Assembly: GCA_964599635.1 (NCBI GenBank)
Contig: CAZRGM010000032.1
Coordinates: 79,662 to 143,661 of the forward strand
Length of the DNA stretch: 64,000 bases
Direction of reading: 5' to 3'
From: WJMT01 sp964599635
GTDB taxonomy: Bacteria; Acidobacteriota; Aminicenantia; Aminicenantales; Aminicenantaceae
This document shows positions 48,277 through 57,450 of the stretch, piece by piece (positions within the stretch are counted from its first letter, which is position 1; each line of letters starts with the position of its first letter). The position numbers were made by a program, and so were the translations under genes. Under the pieces are notes generated by a model. That model made no database searches. It was not told the origin of the DNA and saw only the letters and a list, made by a program, of their open reading frames with translations.

Positions 48277-49114
48277 TTTCGATAACTGCCTTATTTAAAC
48301 TTCTTAATATCACTTCGGGCTTATTGTCTCTTTTGTAAAGAAGGCGCTGACGCGCTTTGCTGAGATCTTTTAGGTTGATTTCTTGAATGAGAAAATCGTC
48401 ATCCACATAGGAGGCTATGGCTATGAGTTTTCCTTCTGGATTGTATATGAATGAACCTCCGGCAAAGGATTTACCATCCTCAAAACCAACTCTGTTGCAG
48501 TAGATCAGAAATAGGGTGGAAAAGCGCGAAATTGCTTCTCCCATCAGTTCCCACATGTGTGAGGAAGTAAAAGCCTGTTTTTCGCTTGTTCCTCTGCCTG
48601 GAGCTGCGCTTAATACAATAATGATATCAGCTCCTTGGGAGAAGAGAGCGTAATTCGCCCCATAATGCAGGAAATCATAGCAAATCAAAAGTCCTATTTT
48701 TCCAAAGGGAGTTTGAAATGCTGAAAAAATATTTCCTTGGTTAAAAAATTTTGCTTCCTCAAACATTCCATAGTTGGGCAAGAATACTTTTCTATGAATA
48801 TGGAGAGTTTTTCCATTTGAGAGAAAAGCCGCGGAGTTAAAGTAATGACCCCTTTCTTTTTCTTCCACAAAACCGAAGACGATAGAGATTTCTTTACTGA
48901 GTTGTTTTAATTCATGAAATAAATTATGATGCTTCGGATTGATAGCTACTTCTGGGACTAAATCCCTCAGTCTGTATCCCGTAAGGCTTAATTCTGGGAA
49001 AATGATAAGATCTACATTCTGCTTTTTGGCTTTTTCTATAAACTCCAAATGTTGTTTAAAATTTTTATTTATATCGTGAAGGATTGGAGAAATTTGAACT
49101 AGTGCGACTTTCAT
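48266..49114 (-). CDS. Nitrilase-superfamily carbon-nitrogen hydrolase
   Basis: About 282 residues from ATG 49114, where the family start MKVALVQISP lies; a TTG at 49150 would add 12. The Glu-Lys-Cys triad is complete: FPELSLTGY, HRKVFLPNYGMF and LLICYDFLHYGA. The sequence resembles the glutaminase domain of long NAD synthetases more than plant nitrilases. Overlapping the nadE start, it could supply ammonia to NadE; this is inferred from context and fold. Confidence 0.9.
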   Translation of the reverse strand: MKVALVQISPILHDINKNFKQHLEFIEKAKKQNVDLIIFPELSLTGYRLRDLVPEVAINPKHHNLFHELKQLSKEISIVFGFVEEKERGHYFNSAAFLSNGKTLHIHRKVFLPNYGMFEEAKFFNQGNIFSAFQTPFGKIGLLICYDFLHYGANYALFSQGADIIIVLSAAPGRGTSEKQAFTSSHMWELMGEAISRFSTLFLIYCNRVGFEDGKSFAGGSFIYNPEGKLIAIASYVDDDFLIQEINLKDLSKARQRLLYKRDNKPEVILRSLNKAVIENED

Positions 49115-49292
49115 ATAAAAAAATTTATCATATATTGTTCGTATTTTCAATTTTCGAGTTTTTTTTATAGTCCAAATGTAGTAAAATTAATTAGGGAGTT
49201 AGGTTGATTTTTTGCTATATGAATAGGGAAAGATGAGACCGAAGAATAACAAGAAAAGAGTTATCAATCAATAAAGGACTGTGGATTTCTAA

Positions 49293-50726
49293 ATGGATCA
49301 CATAGGATATTTTTTAAAGAGAATTTATTTCGAAGATATTAATGGGCAGCTGAATTTCCGAAGAGCGAACATTCAGAAATATCTTTTTTTCAAGGATAGG
49401 AAGCTTGTTTATGCAAAAACAAATCAATCAAACGAATTATTAGGTGAAGTTTTGTTTAGGTTAGGGAAAATATCAAAGGAAAATTATTCTAAAATAGATG
49501 CCTACATTGAACCCAAAAAGTCAATTGGTGAAAACTTGGTTTCTAAAAATCTCATATCTGAACCGGACCTTATTGAAGGCCTTAAATATCAGATGAGGGA
49601 GATCACTCTTAATCTGTTTCCCATCTTTGATGGACGCTTTGAGTTTGAAAAAAAGGAACGGTACAGTGTGGAAGAATTTGAGGTTGAAATAGATATTCCC
49701 GATTTGATCGAAGATGGGATAAGGCGTATGAAATACGATGACTCATTGAAAAATTTAATGAAGGATAAAGTTTTTCAATATAGATCAAAAAAGTTTTTGC
49801 TCCGTCTTACTGAAGGGGAGAAAGAAGTCCTCGGTGCGGTTGACGGAAAAAATTCGAGTGATGTTGTCAAGAATTCAAATTTTGATCCTTCCTCCTATTG
49901 GAAAGATGTTTATCTTCTTTATTGTTTAGGAATGATCGAAGGCGTCAATGAACAAAAGGAGGGAGCATTTCAAGAAGATAAGAAAAGAGATTTTGATCAA
50001 GCTGAAAATCAGGAAGAAGAGATAAAAAATGTTTTGAATTTATATGCAAAAATAGAATCTATGGATTATTATCAGGTTTTAAATGTTTCGAAGGATGCCT
50101 CAATAAATGAAATAAAAAAAGCTTATTTTTACGCCGCGAGAAAGTATCATCCTGACCTTTTTAGTAGAGATCTACCAGGCGAGATTAGAGATAAAATCAA
50201 TGATGTGTTTCATAGGATCACAGAATGTTATCAAACATTGATCAATTCTGATAGACGAAAAAAGTATGATGAGGAAGGAGATGAGGCTTATAAAAAGGAA
50301 AACGAGCAGAGTCCTAAAGAAGAAGCAGAAGTGAGGTTCCGCCAAGGTAAAAAATTATATGATCAGGGTCAGTATGGGAAAGCGATCGCTTATCTCCATG
50401 CTGCGGTAAGGTTAAGAAGCGATAAAGCTGATTATTATATTCTTCTGGCTCTTGCTCAATCTAAAATTGATGCTTACCAAAGAGAGGCAGAGTTAAATTT
50501 TAAAAAAGCTACTCAATTGGAGCCCTGGAATCCGGATGGTTATGTGGGATTAGGCTTGCTATATAATAAAGCGTCATTAAAAATAAAAGCCGCCAATCAA
50601 TTTAAAAAGGCTTTAGAAGTGGATCCTGACCATCCAGGTGCCCGGAAGGCATTGATGGAGATAAAAGGCAAAAAGGAAAAGAAAAGCTTTCAGGATATTT
50701 TAAGTTTTTTAAAAAAGAAGATATAA
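49293..50726 (+). CDS. DUF4388-DnaJ-TPR protein
   Basis: A 477-residue cytoplasmic protein with three parts. Residues about 1-115 are a DUF4388/PATAN-like domain (GYFLKRIYFEDINGQLNF, LLGEVLFRLGKIS). Residues about 255-325 are a J domain (DYYQVLNVSKDASINEIKK, HPD in RKYHPDLF) able to stimulate DnaK. Residues about 345-460 form three TPRs (KLYDQGQYGKAIAYLHAAV and others). This architecture is known in delta-proteobacterial-like and other diderm anaerobes; its role is unclear, perhaps in protein complex assembly. It is monocistronic. Confidence 0.88.
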   Translation: MDHIGYFLKRIYFEDINGQLNFRRANIQKYLFFKDRKLVYAKTNQSNELLGEVLFRLGKISKENYSKIDAYIEPKKSIGENLVSKNLISEPDLIEGLKYQMREITLNLFPIFDGRFEFEKKERYSVEEFEVEIDIPDLIEDGIRRMKYDDSLKNLMKDKVFQYRSKKFLLRLTEGEKEVLGAVDGKNSSDVVKNSNFDPSSYWKDVYLLYCLGMIEGVNEQKEGAFQEDKKRDFDQAENQEEEIKNVLNLYAKIESMDYYQVLNVSKDASINEIKKAYFYAARKYHPDLFSRDLPGEIRDKINDVFHRITECYQTLINSDRRKKYDEEGDEAYKKENEQSPKEEAEVRFRQGKKLYDQGQYGKAIAYLHAAVRLRSDKADYYILLALAQSKIDAYQREAELNFKKATQLEPWNPDGYVGLGLLYNKASLKIKAANQFKKALEVDPDHPGARKALMEIKGKKEKKSFQDILSFLKKKI

Positions 50727-50741
50727 CTGACTTATTTGAAG

Positions 50742-51926
50742 TTATTCAATACCCAGTTTTTTCTTAATTTGTTCAATTAACGAATTAAACTTATCTAGTT
50801 CTACTTTCTGTTCATCCTGGAGTTTGTTGATTGATTCTTGAAGAGATGTGATTTCTTTTCTCATTTTTTCGACTTCTTTCTTCTCTTTATTACTCAGGTC
50901 TTCTTCGGTTTTTTCTCCATATTTTTCATTAAAGGTGTTTGTTAATTTCTCAAGTTCTTCAGCTTTCGCTGCCAGTTCTTTGACTTTCTCGTTATAAGAG
51001 GATTTTGTACTGAAAAAAAGGCCTTCAGCCAATTTCATCGCTTTATCGGAATTTGCTTTGGATAAGAAACTGGCATAAAGCAGATATTCTAAAGCTTCAT
51101 CAACTTTTTTGGGATCTTTTTCAGCTTTTTCAGCCAGTAATAGACCTATATTATAAGCGACTTCACCGTTTTTCTGCTTTGAGAATGCCTCTTTGTAATA
51201 TTTGAGAGCTTCTTCTTTATCCCCGCTTCTGTGGAGGGCCCTGGCATAAAACAAAGTTGTATTAAAATTGTCTAGCATGTCGTTTAAGGGCGTAAAAACC
51301 TTCACGGCCTCTGAATATTGTTTATTGTCATACAGTTTTTTACCTAGGCTTCCGAGTTCAGATATGATTTGTTTATTCTTTAAGATATTATAAGAAGAGA
51401 TATAATTCTCAATAGCTCCCTCAAGATTGCCAGCCTTTTCCATAGCTTGGGCCTGGGTATAATAACCAGCTCCGATCATTTTATTCCATGATTCGGCACT
51501 TTTTGAATCCTGGGCATTATTTTTTGCTGATTTTGCAGTCTGAATCAGTTGGGAACCATAGGATACCGCTTTGTCAAGATTCTGACCTTGTTTACTATAA
51601 GTGGATGCCAGCTGTATCAAGACCTGACATTTGGTGCTATCATCTAGGCCCCCAAGCTCTAAGGCTTTCTCTCCATATTTAATGGTTTCTGCTGGTGTTT
51701 TGCCTTCATATTGTAAGAGGCAAAGAGTAGCGTTTGCAAAATTTTCATTCTCTTGGCCTTTTCCCCCATAATTGGAAAGCCATTCTTTGATAAGAGTCGC
51801 TTTCTGATTAGCATTGGGCGCTGTCATGGCTTTTATATACTCTTCTTTGGATGTTGTATCTTGGCCGGGAAGTAAACTGCATAGAAATAAGCCAAGGATC
51901 ATGGAAGTAAGAACACTCTTTTTCAT
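50742..51926 (-). CDS. Exported TPR-repeat protein
   Basis: A 394-residue protein with a signal peptide (about 1-21, ending LLPGQ). Repeats suit TPR pairs: TIKYGEKALELGG, TQAQAMEKAGNLEGAIENY, YNILKNKQI, LFYARALHRSGDKEEALKYYKEAF and YNIGLLLAEKAEKDPKKVDEALEYL. The last about 75 residues are a coiled coil rich in Glu, Lys and Leu. It is probably periplasmic and involved in protein-protein contacts. It is convergent with the DnaJ-TPR gene, with only 15 bp between stops. Confidence 0.85.
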   Translation of the reverse strand: MKKSVLTSMILGLFLCSLLPGQDTTSKEEYIKAMTAPNANQKATLIKEWLSNYGGKGQENENFANATLCLLQYEGKTPAETIKYGEKALELGGLDDSTKCQVLIQLASTYSKQGQNLDKAVSYGSQLIQTAKSAKNNAQDSKSAESWNKMIGAGYYTQAQAMEKAGNLEGAIENYISSYNILKNKQIISELGSLGKKLYDNKQYSEAVKVFTPLNDMLDNFNTTLFYARALHRSGDKEEALKYYKEAFSKQKNGEVAYNIGLLLAEKAEKDPKKVDEALEYLLYASFLSKANSDKAMKLAEGLFFSTKSSYNEKVKELAAKAEELEKLTNTFNEKYGEKTEEDLSNKEKKEVEKMRKEITSLQESINKLQDEQKVELDKFNSLIEQIKKKLGIE

Positions 51927-52165
51927 GATTATTCACTCCTTGAGATTTTTTGCATCATAGTCTTTCTCAAAACAAATGTCAAATTTTATTTATATCTAGT
52001 ATTTCTTTTCCTTACAAAAAAATAATAGCAGAAATATGTCTGTAATGAAAGTTTAAGCTTTATCTATAAACTTTAACTGAATTGCATTCTGTTTCGTTTC
52101 ATTATAAGGGAGGTTAATTCAAACTGTTTTTAGACTTTTTTTTATCTATAATATAGAATAATCCC

Positions 52166-53101
52166 ATGAAAAATAAACCAAGGGGTTTCCAGATCTTCTT
52201 TAAATCCTCAGTGGGTCGTGAGCTTAAGACATCTGTTCCTCTGAAGCAATATTCAAACTTTAGAATAGGAGGAAGAGCTGATTATTTTTTTTCTGCTTCT
52301 TCTCTTCAGGAGCTGACATCAGCGGTTATTGCTGCCGAAAAAGAATCAATTCCTTACAGAGTTATAGGGGGTGGATTCAATATATTATTTGATGATGATG
52401 GATTTAGAGGATTGATTATAAGAAACGATGTTAAAGGTATAAAGGAAATTAAAGAAGGTGAAATTGAAGTCTTATCAGGAACAAACCTGGATGAGTTTAT
52501 TCACTTCTGTGCCAGTAAAGGACTTGGAGGAGGTGAATTTTTAGCAGGGATTCCCGGAACTATAGGGGGTGCGGTCTGCGGAAATGCGGGTGCTTTTGAA
52601 TCTACCATTGAGAGTATTCTGAAAGAAGCTGTTGTTTTAAACCAGGATGGAAAAAGAGCTGAATTAAACAAGGACCAGATGAAGTTTAGATATAGAGGGA
52701 GCATTCTTAAGGAAAAACCTTTTATTTTATTAAGTGTTGTATTCAGCCTGACTCACAAAAGCTCTGATTTGATAAAAAAAAGGATAGAAGAAAATATAAA
52801 GAAAAGAGAGAAGAAGCATCCTCCTTGGGGGACAGCGTGTGCTGGAAGTTATTTTAAAAATCCAGTCTCAGATAAAGGAGAAATATTGTTAGCGGGCTAT
52901 TTGCTTGATAGAGTGGGAGCAAGAAGTTTAAAAAAAGGGGATGCTGCTGTTTATAAAGGTCATTCTAATTTTCTTATTAATATTGGGGAAGCGACTTCAA
53001 AAGACATTAGGAATCTTGCCTCTGAACTTAAACAGAGGGTCAGACAGAGATTTGGGATTATCTTAGAGGAGGAAGTTGTGTTTATTCCAGCAGAGCCTTA
53101 A
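52166..53101 (+). CDS. murB: UDP-N-acetylmuramate dehydrogenase MurB
   Basis: A 311-residue flavoenzyme reducing UDP-GlcNAc-enolpyruvate. FAD-binding motifs are YSNFRIGGRADYFF and GGGFNILFDDDGFRGL, with LAGIPGTIGGAVCGNAGAFE, the catalytic Ser in TACAGSYFKNP and Glu near EEEVVFIP. This is a type IIb-like short MurB. No ribosome site precedes the ATG, and a TATAAT (52147-52152) lies only 13 bp before it, so the mRNA may be leaderless or nearly so. Its end overlaps by 20 bp the convergent DUF2520 gene. Confidence 0.95.
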   Translation: MKNKPRGFQIFFKSSVGRELKTSVPLKQYSNFRIGGRADYFFSASSLQELTSAVIAAEKESIPYRVIGGGFNILFDDDGFRGLIIRNDVKGIKEIKEGEIEVLSGTNLDEFIHFCASKGLGGGEFLAGIPGTIGGAVCGNAGAFESTIESILKEAVVLNQDGKRAELNKDQMKFRYRGSILKEKPFILLSVVFSLTHKSSDLIKKRIEENIKKREKKHPPWGTACAGSYFKNPVSDKGEILLAGYLLDRVGARSLKKGDAAVYKGHSNFLINIGEATSKDIRNLASELKQRVRQRFGIILEEEVVFIPAEP

Positions 53102-53939
53102 CCTCTCTTATTTTATTTTGAGACAAACGATTTTCTTTCTTTGCTATTTCCAGAGCTTGTTGAGCAAGGTTTTTATAGATGATGAGAATAGAGGGATGAC
53201 CTTTCAGTGAGTCTAGATGTGATTTTAGGGTGTCAGTGTCCCCTCTTGAAACAGGTCCTGTTAAAGAGCTGGGAATGCTGTTTTTTTCTATATTGCCAAG
53301 GGTTCCCTTGATCAGAGGGAGGAGTATTTTATTCTGAAGCTCTTTTTTCACTCCAGTCTTTGCTAAAAGTTGACGGGCAAGTTCCATAAGAACCACAAGG
53401 TAATTGGATGCCATGGTGCAGGCCGTGTGATAAAGGGGCTTGTCGTTCGCTTCTAGAATTAAGCTCTGGCCTCCTAATTTCTTCACGATCATTTTGGAAA
53501 GTTTCAGTGCTTTTTCGTCTCCTTCGATACTGAAATAGGTATTCTTAAAAAGGTGAGGTTCTCGGGTCCTCTTAGAGAAGCTCTGAATAGGGTGTATAGA
53601 AGCCGTAAAAGCCCCTGATATCTGGAGAGGTTTAAGGATATGACTCGATAGAATTCCGCTGCAGTGAAAAATGAATTTTTCATTCAACTCCAATGGAGAA
53701 AGTTCTGTAACCACATTTTTTATTTGATCATCCGGAACTGAGAGGATAATAATTTCTGCTTTTTCAACAGCTTTTTTGTTATCAGTCATAGGGATGCCTT
53801 CCCCTATGACTTCTGCACTTTTTTTTGCAGAGGATAGGGATTTGCATGATACAGAGATTATTTCATAGCCTCTCTTTAGTAAAGAATAACCGAGGGTTGT
53901 TCCTAATCTTCCGGCTCCAATTAAGGCTACTTTTTTCAT
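53082..53939 (-). CDS. Rossmann-fold reductase-like protein (DUF2520)
   Basis: A 285-residue protein. The N-terminal NAD(P) site is KVALIGAGRLGTTLGYSL, followed by IIILSVPDDQIKNVV, FHCSGILSSHIL and SIHPIQSFS, then an all-helical DUF2520 domain with YHTACTMASNYLVVLME and GPVSRGDTDTLKSHL. Members of this family include PanG-type ketopantoate reductases, but equivalence here is unproven. It follows the NYN gene with ATGA overlap and is convergent with murB. Confidence 0.88.
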   Translation of the reverse strand: MKKVALIGAGRLGTTLGYSLLKRGYEIISVSCKSLSSAKKSAEVIGEGIPMTDNKKAVEKAEIIILSVPDDQIKNVVTELSPLELNEKFIFHCSGILSSHILKPLQISGAFTASIHPIQSFSKRTREPHLFKNTYFSIEGDEKALKLSKMIVKKLGGQSLILEANDKPLYHTACTMASNYLVVLMELARQLLAKTGVKKELQNKILLPLIKGTLGNIEKNSIPSSLTGPVSRGDTDTLKSHLDSLKGHPSILIIYKNLAQQALEIAKKENRLSQNKIREVKALLE

Positions 53940-54415
53940 TTTTTTCTTTCAAGAATTTTTGACCAAAACTTGATTTCCAAAGGAGAGAGAGGTTCTACAT
54001 TTTTCTCCCATTCCTTCATCTTTTTATATTTTTCTTGTGCTTTTTTTAAGAGTTTGTTGAATTCGTCACAGTTCAGGCTTTTTGCTCCTTTTGATTTTGC
54101 AAAATGTTGGATTTCTCTATCCGAGCTCACCACAAAAAACTGCCTTAGGTCGGTTTCTTTGAATATCATTTTTTTCATAACGGCATCAGCATCCTGACCG
54201 GCTTCTGGATAAAATACGTAGAAAGATATTCCTTTAAAATTTTCTTCTTTTATGTATGGATCGGGCGGGCCGTCGAAAACCACTGTAACTCTTGTCTTTT
54301 TTACTTTCTGAAAGATGATGAGTTTTGCGATCAGCTCATATCGGCTATCAGGTTCTTTTAATTCTAGAGAAGGGAGGTATCCAATTAGATTATTTCCATC
54401 TATTAAATAGGGCAT
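53936..54415 (-). CDS. NYN/YacP-family PIN-like nuclease
   Basis: A 159-residue YacP-like protein with a PIN-type fold. The first acidic residue is in YLIDGNNLIGYLP, then VVFDGPPDP, AGQDADAVMKKMI and FVVSSDREIQHFA, the four acidic positions expected to hold a metal. YacP/Rae1 of Bacillus is a ribosome-associated RNase, and these proteins are thought to cut RNA. It overlaps the DUF2520 gene by 4 bp and is followed upstream by the full repeat copy B. Confidence 0.88.
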   Translation of the reverse strand: MPYLIDGNNLIGYLPSLELKEPDSRYELIAKLIIFQKVKKTRVTVVFDGPPDPYIKEENFKGISFYVFYPEAGQDADAVMKKMIFKETDLRQFFVVSSDREIQHFAKSKGAKSLNCDEFNKLLKKAQEKYKKMKEWEKNVEPLSPLEIKFWSKILERKK

Positions 54416-54428
54416 GAAAGTACTTCTT

Positions 54429-54685
54429 AACCTGACCTATTCATAAAAAAATGGCGATGTTTTCATTATCATTTTACTTTCATCGATATACAAGATTTTT
54501 TCAAAAACAATGACTTGAATATTTTTCCTGTTTGTATTTTTTATTTTAATCGCCATTTTTTTCCCTCTCAGGCGAGCCGATCTTGCTACATTTGCTTCGT
54601 TACAGGGCATTCGTAGTGAAGGACCACGACTTCATGCCCTGTGCCTCGCATCTGCAGCAACCTCGACTCGTGAATAATCCAGGTT
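54429..54685 (+). repeat. Full-length 257-bp structured palindromic repeat (copy B)
   Basis: Left terminus AACCTGACCTATTCATAAAA, right terminus GTGAATAATCCAGGTT. It has the same internal arms as copy A: ATGGCGAT/ATCGCCAT; CGAGCCGA/TCGACTCG; CAGGGCA/TGCCCTG with nested TGAAG/CTTCA. It fills the gap between the NYN gene and the UPF0173 gene; no frame is open through it. Confidence 0.85.
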
Positions 54686-54696
54686 AAATATTTTTT

Positions 54697-55353
54697 TCAG
54701 GAAAGCTGATAACTTTCTCCTGGTTTAAGAACAATGACTTCAGCTTTTTCTCCAACCAGTTTTTGAAATTTTTCAGTATCAGCATTAATCAGTGGAAAAG
54801 TGTTGTAGTGGATCGGAATGACTTTTTTTGTCTGGATAAATTCAACGGCTTTGGCTGCGGATTGGATCCCCATTGTGTACCTGTCTCCTATGGGAAGGAA
54901 GCTCAGCTCTGGGTGAAAGAAATCAGCAGTTAATTTCATGTCATAAGTCAGGGCTGTGTCTCCAGCGTGGTAAAGGGTCTTATGGTCCATTTCAATAACC
55001 ACACCTGCAGGATTTCCTCTATCGCAGGAATGAAGCGCATTGACCATATGGATTTTGACTCCTTTTGTCTCCACAGAACCACCGATATTCATGCCTTCTG
55101 CGGTTATGCCTTCAGATTCTGCTGCCACAGCAATTTCATGTATTGCTACGAGAGTCGCTCCTGTTTTTTTACAGATTGGGAACGCATCTCCCAGATGGTC
55201 TGAGTGATCATGCGTGACCACAACGATATCCGCTTCTGTGATTTCTTCTGGAGAGATTGAAGCGGCCGGATTCTCTGATAAGAAAGGGTCAATATAAATG
55301 GTTTTTGTCCCCTCTATTTTAACTGCGGAATGTCCTAACCATGTGATTTGCAT
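54697..55353 (-). CDS. UPF0173 metal-dependent hydrolase (MBL fold)
   Basis: A 218-residue metallo-beta-lactamase-fold protein. Metal ligands are in VVVTHDHSDHLGDAF, NALHSC, YHAGDTALTYDM and the terminal PIHYNTFP. UPF0173 members are of unknown substrate. GGAGGAA precedes the ATG. It is separate from its neighbours, with repeat copy B downstream and the HIT gene upstream in the same direction. Confidence 0.93.
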   Translation of the reverse strand: MQITWLGHSAVKIEGTKTIYIDPFLSENPAASISPEEITEADIVVVTHDHSDHLGDAFPICKKTGATLVAIHEIAVAAESEGITAEGMNIGGSVETKGVKIHMVNALHSCDRGNPAGVVIEMDHKTLYHAGDTALTYDMKLTADFFHPELSFLPIGDRYTMGIQSAAKAVEFIQTKKVIPIHYNTFPLINADTEKFQKLVGEKAEVIVLKPGESYQLS

Positions 55354-55455
55354 TTAATTCCTCCTCAATGAGTGATATTTGTGTTTATAAAATCATTATA
55401 AAGCTTATTAAGGCAGAGACCTAATCAGGATCTTTAAAAACATTGGTAAATTTTT

Positions 55456-55800
55456 TTAACCTGGAGGCCAGGTCATTCTTCGGCCACCGAGAAGATGGAA
55501 ATGAATGTGCGAGACCTCTTGACCTGAGTCTTTGCCTGTGTTGAGAACAATTCGGTAACCTTTTTTATCGATATTCATTATTGCGGCGATCTTTTTTGCT
55601 GTCAACATCAGTTCGCTTATAATGTCTTTTTTGTCTTCTGGGATTTCATTTAAAGAGTCAAAATGTTTCTTTGGAATGATAAGGATATGAACGGGAGCCT
55701 TTGGATTTATGTCTTCAAAGGCAAGGATATTTTCATCCTCATAAACTTTTTTAGAAGGGATTTCATTATTGATTATTTTACAGAAAATACAATCTTTCAT
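55456..55800 (-). CDS. HIT family nucleotide hydrolase/transferase (HINT type)
   Basis: A 114-residue HIT protein. The N-terminal CIFCKIINNEIPSKKVYED and the C-terminal HIHFHLLGGRRM, with the HxHxH catalytic triad, are complete. HINT proteins hydrolyse adenosine phosphoramidates. It lies 22 bp after murA on the same strand and is likely co-transcribed. Confidence 0.95.
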   Translation of the reverse strand: MKDCIFCKIINNEIPSKKVYEDENILAFEDINPKAPVHILIIPKKHFDSLNEIPEDKKDIISELMLTAKKIAAIMNIDKKGYRIVLNTGKDSGQEVSHIHFHLLGGRRMTWPPG

Positions 55801-55821
55801 TTCTCCTCCTTTTTTGCATCA

Positions 55822-57084
55822 CTATTCTTTTATTCTCTCTATATCAGCTCCAAGAGAGTTAAGTTTTTTTTCTAGTTTTTCATATCCTCTGTCAAGGTGA
55901 TGAGCTTCAGTGATAGTTGTTTCCCCCTTGGCAATGAGTCCAGCCAGTACAAGTGAAGCTGAAGCTCTAAGGTCGGTCGCAGTGGTTTCCGCACCTGAAA
56001 GAGGACTTTTCCCTTTAACGATGGCTTTATCTCCAGAAACTTCGATGTTGGCTCCCAGACGAAGAAGCTCATTGACGTGTGAAAATCGTCTGTCAAATAT
56101 GGTTTCTGTTATGATGGAGGTTCCTTCTGTCTGAGTCATCAAAACAGTGAATTGAGCCTGCATATCTGTAGGGAATCCCGGATAAGGAGAGGTGGTTATG
56201 TCCTGTGGTTTTAAATTTTCCTGTTTGGATACTTTCAGCGAATTTGAGTTGAGTTCTTCGATTTGGACACCCGAATATCTCAACTTTTCAATAACTGTCT
56301 GCATATGATCGGGTCGGATATCAGTAATGATCATGGAATCTCCTGACAGAGCTCCAGCTATCAGAAAGGTCCCTGCTTCTATTCTGTCAGGAATAATGTT
56401 ATGGGAAGCACTTCCCAGTTCTTCGGTTCCTTTGATTCTCATGGTTTCTTCTCCCACCCCATCGATCTTAGCTCCCATCTTTATCAATAATGTACACAGA
56501 TCTATGACTTCCGGTTCTTTGGCACAGTTTCTCAAGATGGTTTCTCCATGTGCCAGGCATGCAGCCATGATCAAATTTTCGGTCCCCCCAACCGTTTTTC
56601 TCTCAAATTCTATCTTTGTCCCTCGGAGTCGGCTGCTTTCCGCTCTGATATATCCATGTTCGAGATTAATAGAGGCTCCGAGCTTTTCAAAGCCGTGGAT
56701 ATGAAGGTCAGTGGGCCGGGAACCAATGGCACAGCCCCCAGGAAGTGCCACCACTGCTTTTCCGTATCTTGCCAGAAGAGGTCCTAGAACTAAAATTGAG
56801 GCACGCATAGCTCGAACAAGTTTGTAGGACGCTTCATAGGAATTGATTTTTTTAACTTGAACATGGAGGGTGTTGTTTTTAATGTCATATTCAGCTCCAA
56901 GATCTTTCATCAACGTTAACATGGTAAAGACATCTTTAACATGAGGCACATTTTTTAAATGAACTTTTTCTTTGGTAAGGAGGGAGGCGGCTATAGCAGG
57001 AAGAACCGCGTTTTTTGCTCCGCTTATTTTGACTTTTCCTTTGAGAAGGAGATCATGATCACCACGGATTTTGATTTTTTCCAT
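55822..57084 (-). CDS. murA: UDP-N-acetylglucosamine 1-carboxyvinyltransferase MurA
   Basis: A 420-residue enzyme of the first committed step of peptidoglycan synthesis. It has the two-domain inside-out barrel with KISGAKNAVLPAIAASLL, ALPGGCAIGSRPTDLH (the Cys is the fosfomycin target), GGTENLIMAACLA, PDRIEAGTFLIAGA and DLRASASLVLAGLIAKG. Length and motifs are normal. It is followed by the HIT gene and preceded by repeat copy C. MurB, the next enzyme, is encoded at 52166 on the other strand. Confidence 0.97.
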   Translation of the reverse strand: MEKIKIRGDHDLLLKGKVKISGAKNAVLPAIAASLLTKEKVHLKNVPHVKDVFTMLTLMKDLGAEYDIKNNTLHVQVKKINSYEASYKLVRAMRASILVLGPLLARYGKAVVALPGGCAIGSRPTDLHIHGFEKLGASINLEHGYIRAESSRLRGTKIEFERKTVGGTENLIMAACLAHGETILRNCAKEPEVIDLCTLLIKMGAKIDGVGEETMRIKGTEELGSASHNIIPDRIEAGTFLIAGALSGDSMIITDIRPDHMQTVIEKLRYSGVQIEELNSNSLKVSKQENLKPQDITTSPYPGFPTDMQAQFTVLMTQTEGTSIITETIFDRRFSHVNELLRLGANIEVSGDKAIVKGKSPLSGAETTATDLRASASLVLAGLIAKGETTITEAHHLDRGYEKLEKKLNSLGADIERIKE

Positions 57085-57098
57085 TTGATATTATTCTA

Positions 57099-57354
57099 AA
57101 CCTGGATTATTCACGAGTCAAGATTGCTGCAGACGCGAGGCACAAGGCATGAAGATGGGGTCTTTCACTGCGAATGCCTTGGTATGAAGCAGATGCCGTG
57201 AGATTGGCTCGCCTGCAAGGTAAAAAAATGGCGATTCAAATAAAAAAGGCTCACAAGGAAAATGTTCCGGTTATCGTTCTTAAAAAAGTCTTGCATATGG
57301 TTGAAAACGAAATAATAATGGATAGATCGCCGTTTTTTTATGAATAGGTCAGGT
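57099..57354 (-). repeat. Full-length 256-bp structured palindromic repeat, inverted (copy C)
   Basis: On the minus strand the element reads from CCTGACCTATTCATAAAA to GAATAATCCAGGTT. Its arms are CAAGGCA/TGCCTTG and CGAGCCAA/TTGACTCG, each changed on both sides relative to copies A and B. It occupies most of the 366-bp gap between murA and the citrate synthase gene. The only other item there is the citrate synthase terminator. Confidence 0.85.
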
Positions 57355-57400
57355 AGAATAATGAGACGTAAAATTCAATGAACCGGATCCTTTCACAAAA

Positions 57401-57432
57401 AAAAAGAGCGGGAAAATCTCCCGCTCTTTTTA
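57401..57432 (-). terminator. Intrinsic terminator of the citrate synthase gene
   Basis: AAAAAGAGCGGG and CCCGCTCTTTTT form a 12-bp hairpin with a 7-nt loop, 19 bp after the citrate synthase stop, and end in a long T-run on the minus strand. Confidence 0.9.
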
Positions 57433-57450
57433 TCTCCCGTTGATTTTTAA

